A stretch of 23,418 nt of DNA, taken from positions 1 through 23,418 of the forward strand of contig CAKVLT010000024.1 of NCBI GenBank assembly GCA_934757945.1, given 5' to 3'. Origin of the DNA: an uncultured Bulleidia sp. (GTDB lineage: Bacteria > Bacillota_I > Bacilli_A > Erysipelotrichales > Erysipelotrichaceae). Below the pieces are notes generated by a model. It searched no databases, was not told the DNA's origin, and saw nothing but the letters and a program-made list of their open reading frames with translations. Numbering within the stretch: position 1 is the stretch's first letter; each line of letters starts with the position of its first letter. The position numbers and the translations under genes are program-made. Positions 23,192 to 23,418 of this stretch are shown piece by piece.

Positions 23192-23418
23192 ATGAAAGTG
23201 GATGTATTACCAATAGGTCTGTATCAGGAGAATATTTATGTTCTGCATGATCATGATCATGTACTGATTGTTGATCCAGGTGCTCATGCCAGAGAGATTG
23301 CAAAAGTTATTTCCAAAGAAGAAAGTGTGGATGGTATTTTACTGACACATGGTCATGAAGATCATACAGGTGCTGTGGATGATGTAGTGGATATGTATCA
23401 TTGTCCGGTGTATATGCA
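23192..23418 (+). CDS. Metallo-beta-lactamase-fold hydrolase (5' part, runs off the window)
   Basis: 75 full codons visible. N-terminus MKVDVLPIGLYQENIYVL, then VDPG and the metal motif THGHEDHTGA (HxHxDH), as in glyoxalase II-like hydrolases such as YqgX. The stretch HDHDH before VLIVDPG is more His-rich than usual. The rest of the gene lies outside the window, so substrate cannot be judged. There is no Shine-Dalgarno; TATAGA (23180-23185) lies six bases before the ATG, so this may be another leaderless start, with weaker evidence. Confidence 0.88.
   Translation, partial: MKVDVLPIGLYQENIYVLHDHDHVLIVDPGAHAREIAKVISKEESVDGILLTHGHEDHTGAVDDVVDMYHCPVYM

Noticed and set aside
23226..23262. Palindromic CATGATCATGATCATG stretch as an operator or repeat
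   Set aside because: It encodes HDHDH in the MBL-fold protein and is explained by repeated His-Asp codons; it is inside the gene, not at a promoter.
22887..23303. 138-residue minus-strand open frame across rpmG
   Set aside because: It crosses the rpmG coding region, its promoter and its terminator, all of which are well supported on the plus strand.

Overview
The window looks like chromosomal core sequence from a low-GC, Gram-positive anaerobe of the Firmicutes. An Erysipelotrichia-type genome is my best guess, inferred from overall gene style only. The supporting signs are a tyrosine T-box leader, a CcpA-type LacI regulator, Bacillus-like gene neighbourhoods, lipoproteins with lipobox signals, Shine-Dalgarno starts, U-tailed intrinsic terminators and a desulfoferrodoxin-type superoxide reductase. 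I see no insertion sequence, phage gene, CRISPR array, tRNA or rRNA.

Layout. (1) 1-1275: the 3' part of hemW, a small two-helix membrane protein, and rpsO with a structured leader and a terminator. (2) 1283-5850: an ABC exporter (ATPase plus a giant FtsX-type permease with an extracytoplasmic coiled coil) and a superoxide reductase. These sit between rpsO and pnp, which are neighbours in many bacteria. (3) 5877-9561: pnp, trmB and an unrecognised lipoprotein. (4) 9569-10540: a disordered, strongly acidic protein with a repeated short motif. (5) 10585-15579: murC, a DUF948 protein, a helical YtxH-like protein, ccpA and T-box-controlled tyrS, in the same order as the Bacillus murC-ytxG-ytxH-ccpA-tyrS neighbourhood. 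(6) 15583-18315: a tightly overlapping operon of lipoprotein, divergent MurJ/YtgP-like flippase and RsuA-family pseudouridine synthase, matching the Bacillus ytgP-ytzG pair. (7) 18267-22906: ispH (-), cshB-like helicase and nfo (+), ispG (-), a cluster also known from Bacillus. (8) 22939-23418: rpmG and the start of a metallo-beta-lactamase-fold hydrolase.

Functional themes are RNA metabolism and translation (rpsO, pnp, trmB, tyrS, pseudouridine synthase, DEAD-box helicase, rpmG), envelope building (murC, the MurJ-like flippase, and the MEP enzymes IspG/IspH that supply isoprenoid carrier lipid), oxygen and DNA damage defence (superoxide reductase, endonuclease IV) and carbon regulation (CcpA).

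There is no clear new multi-gene system. The best leads are two genes whose near-perfect -10 elements lie exactly 6 nt before the ATG with no Shine-Dalgarno sequence (probable leaderless mRNAs), a possible S15 autoregulatory leader, a cre-like operator in front of the operon that contains ccpA, the acidic protein with the repeated PVISPI[F/Y]G motif, the Cys-rich divergent flippase paired with a lipoprotein, and a convergent overlap whose terminator lies inside ispH.
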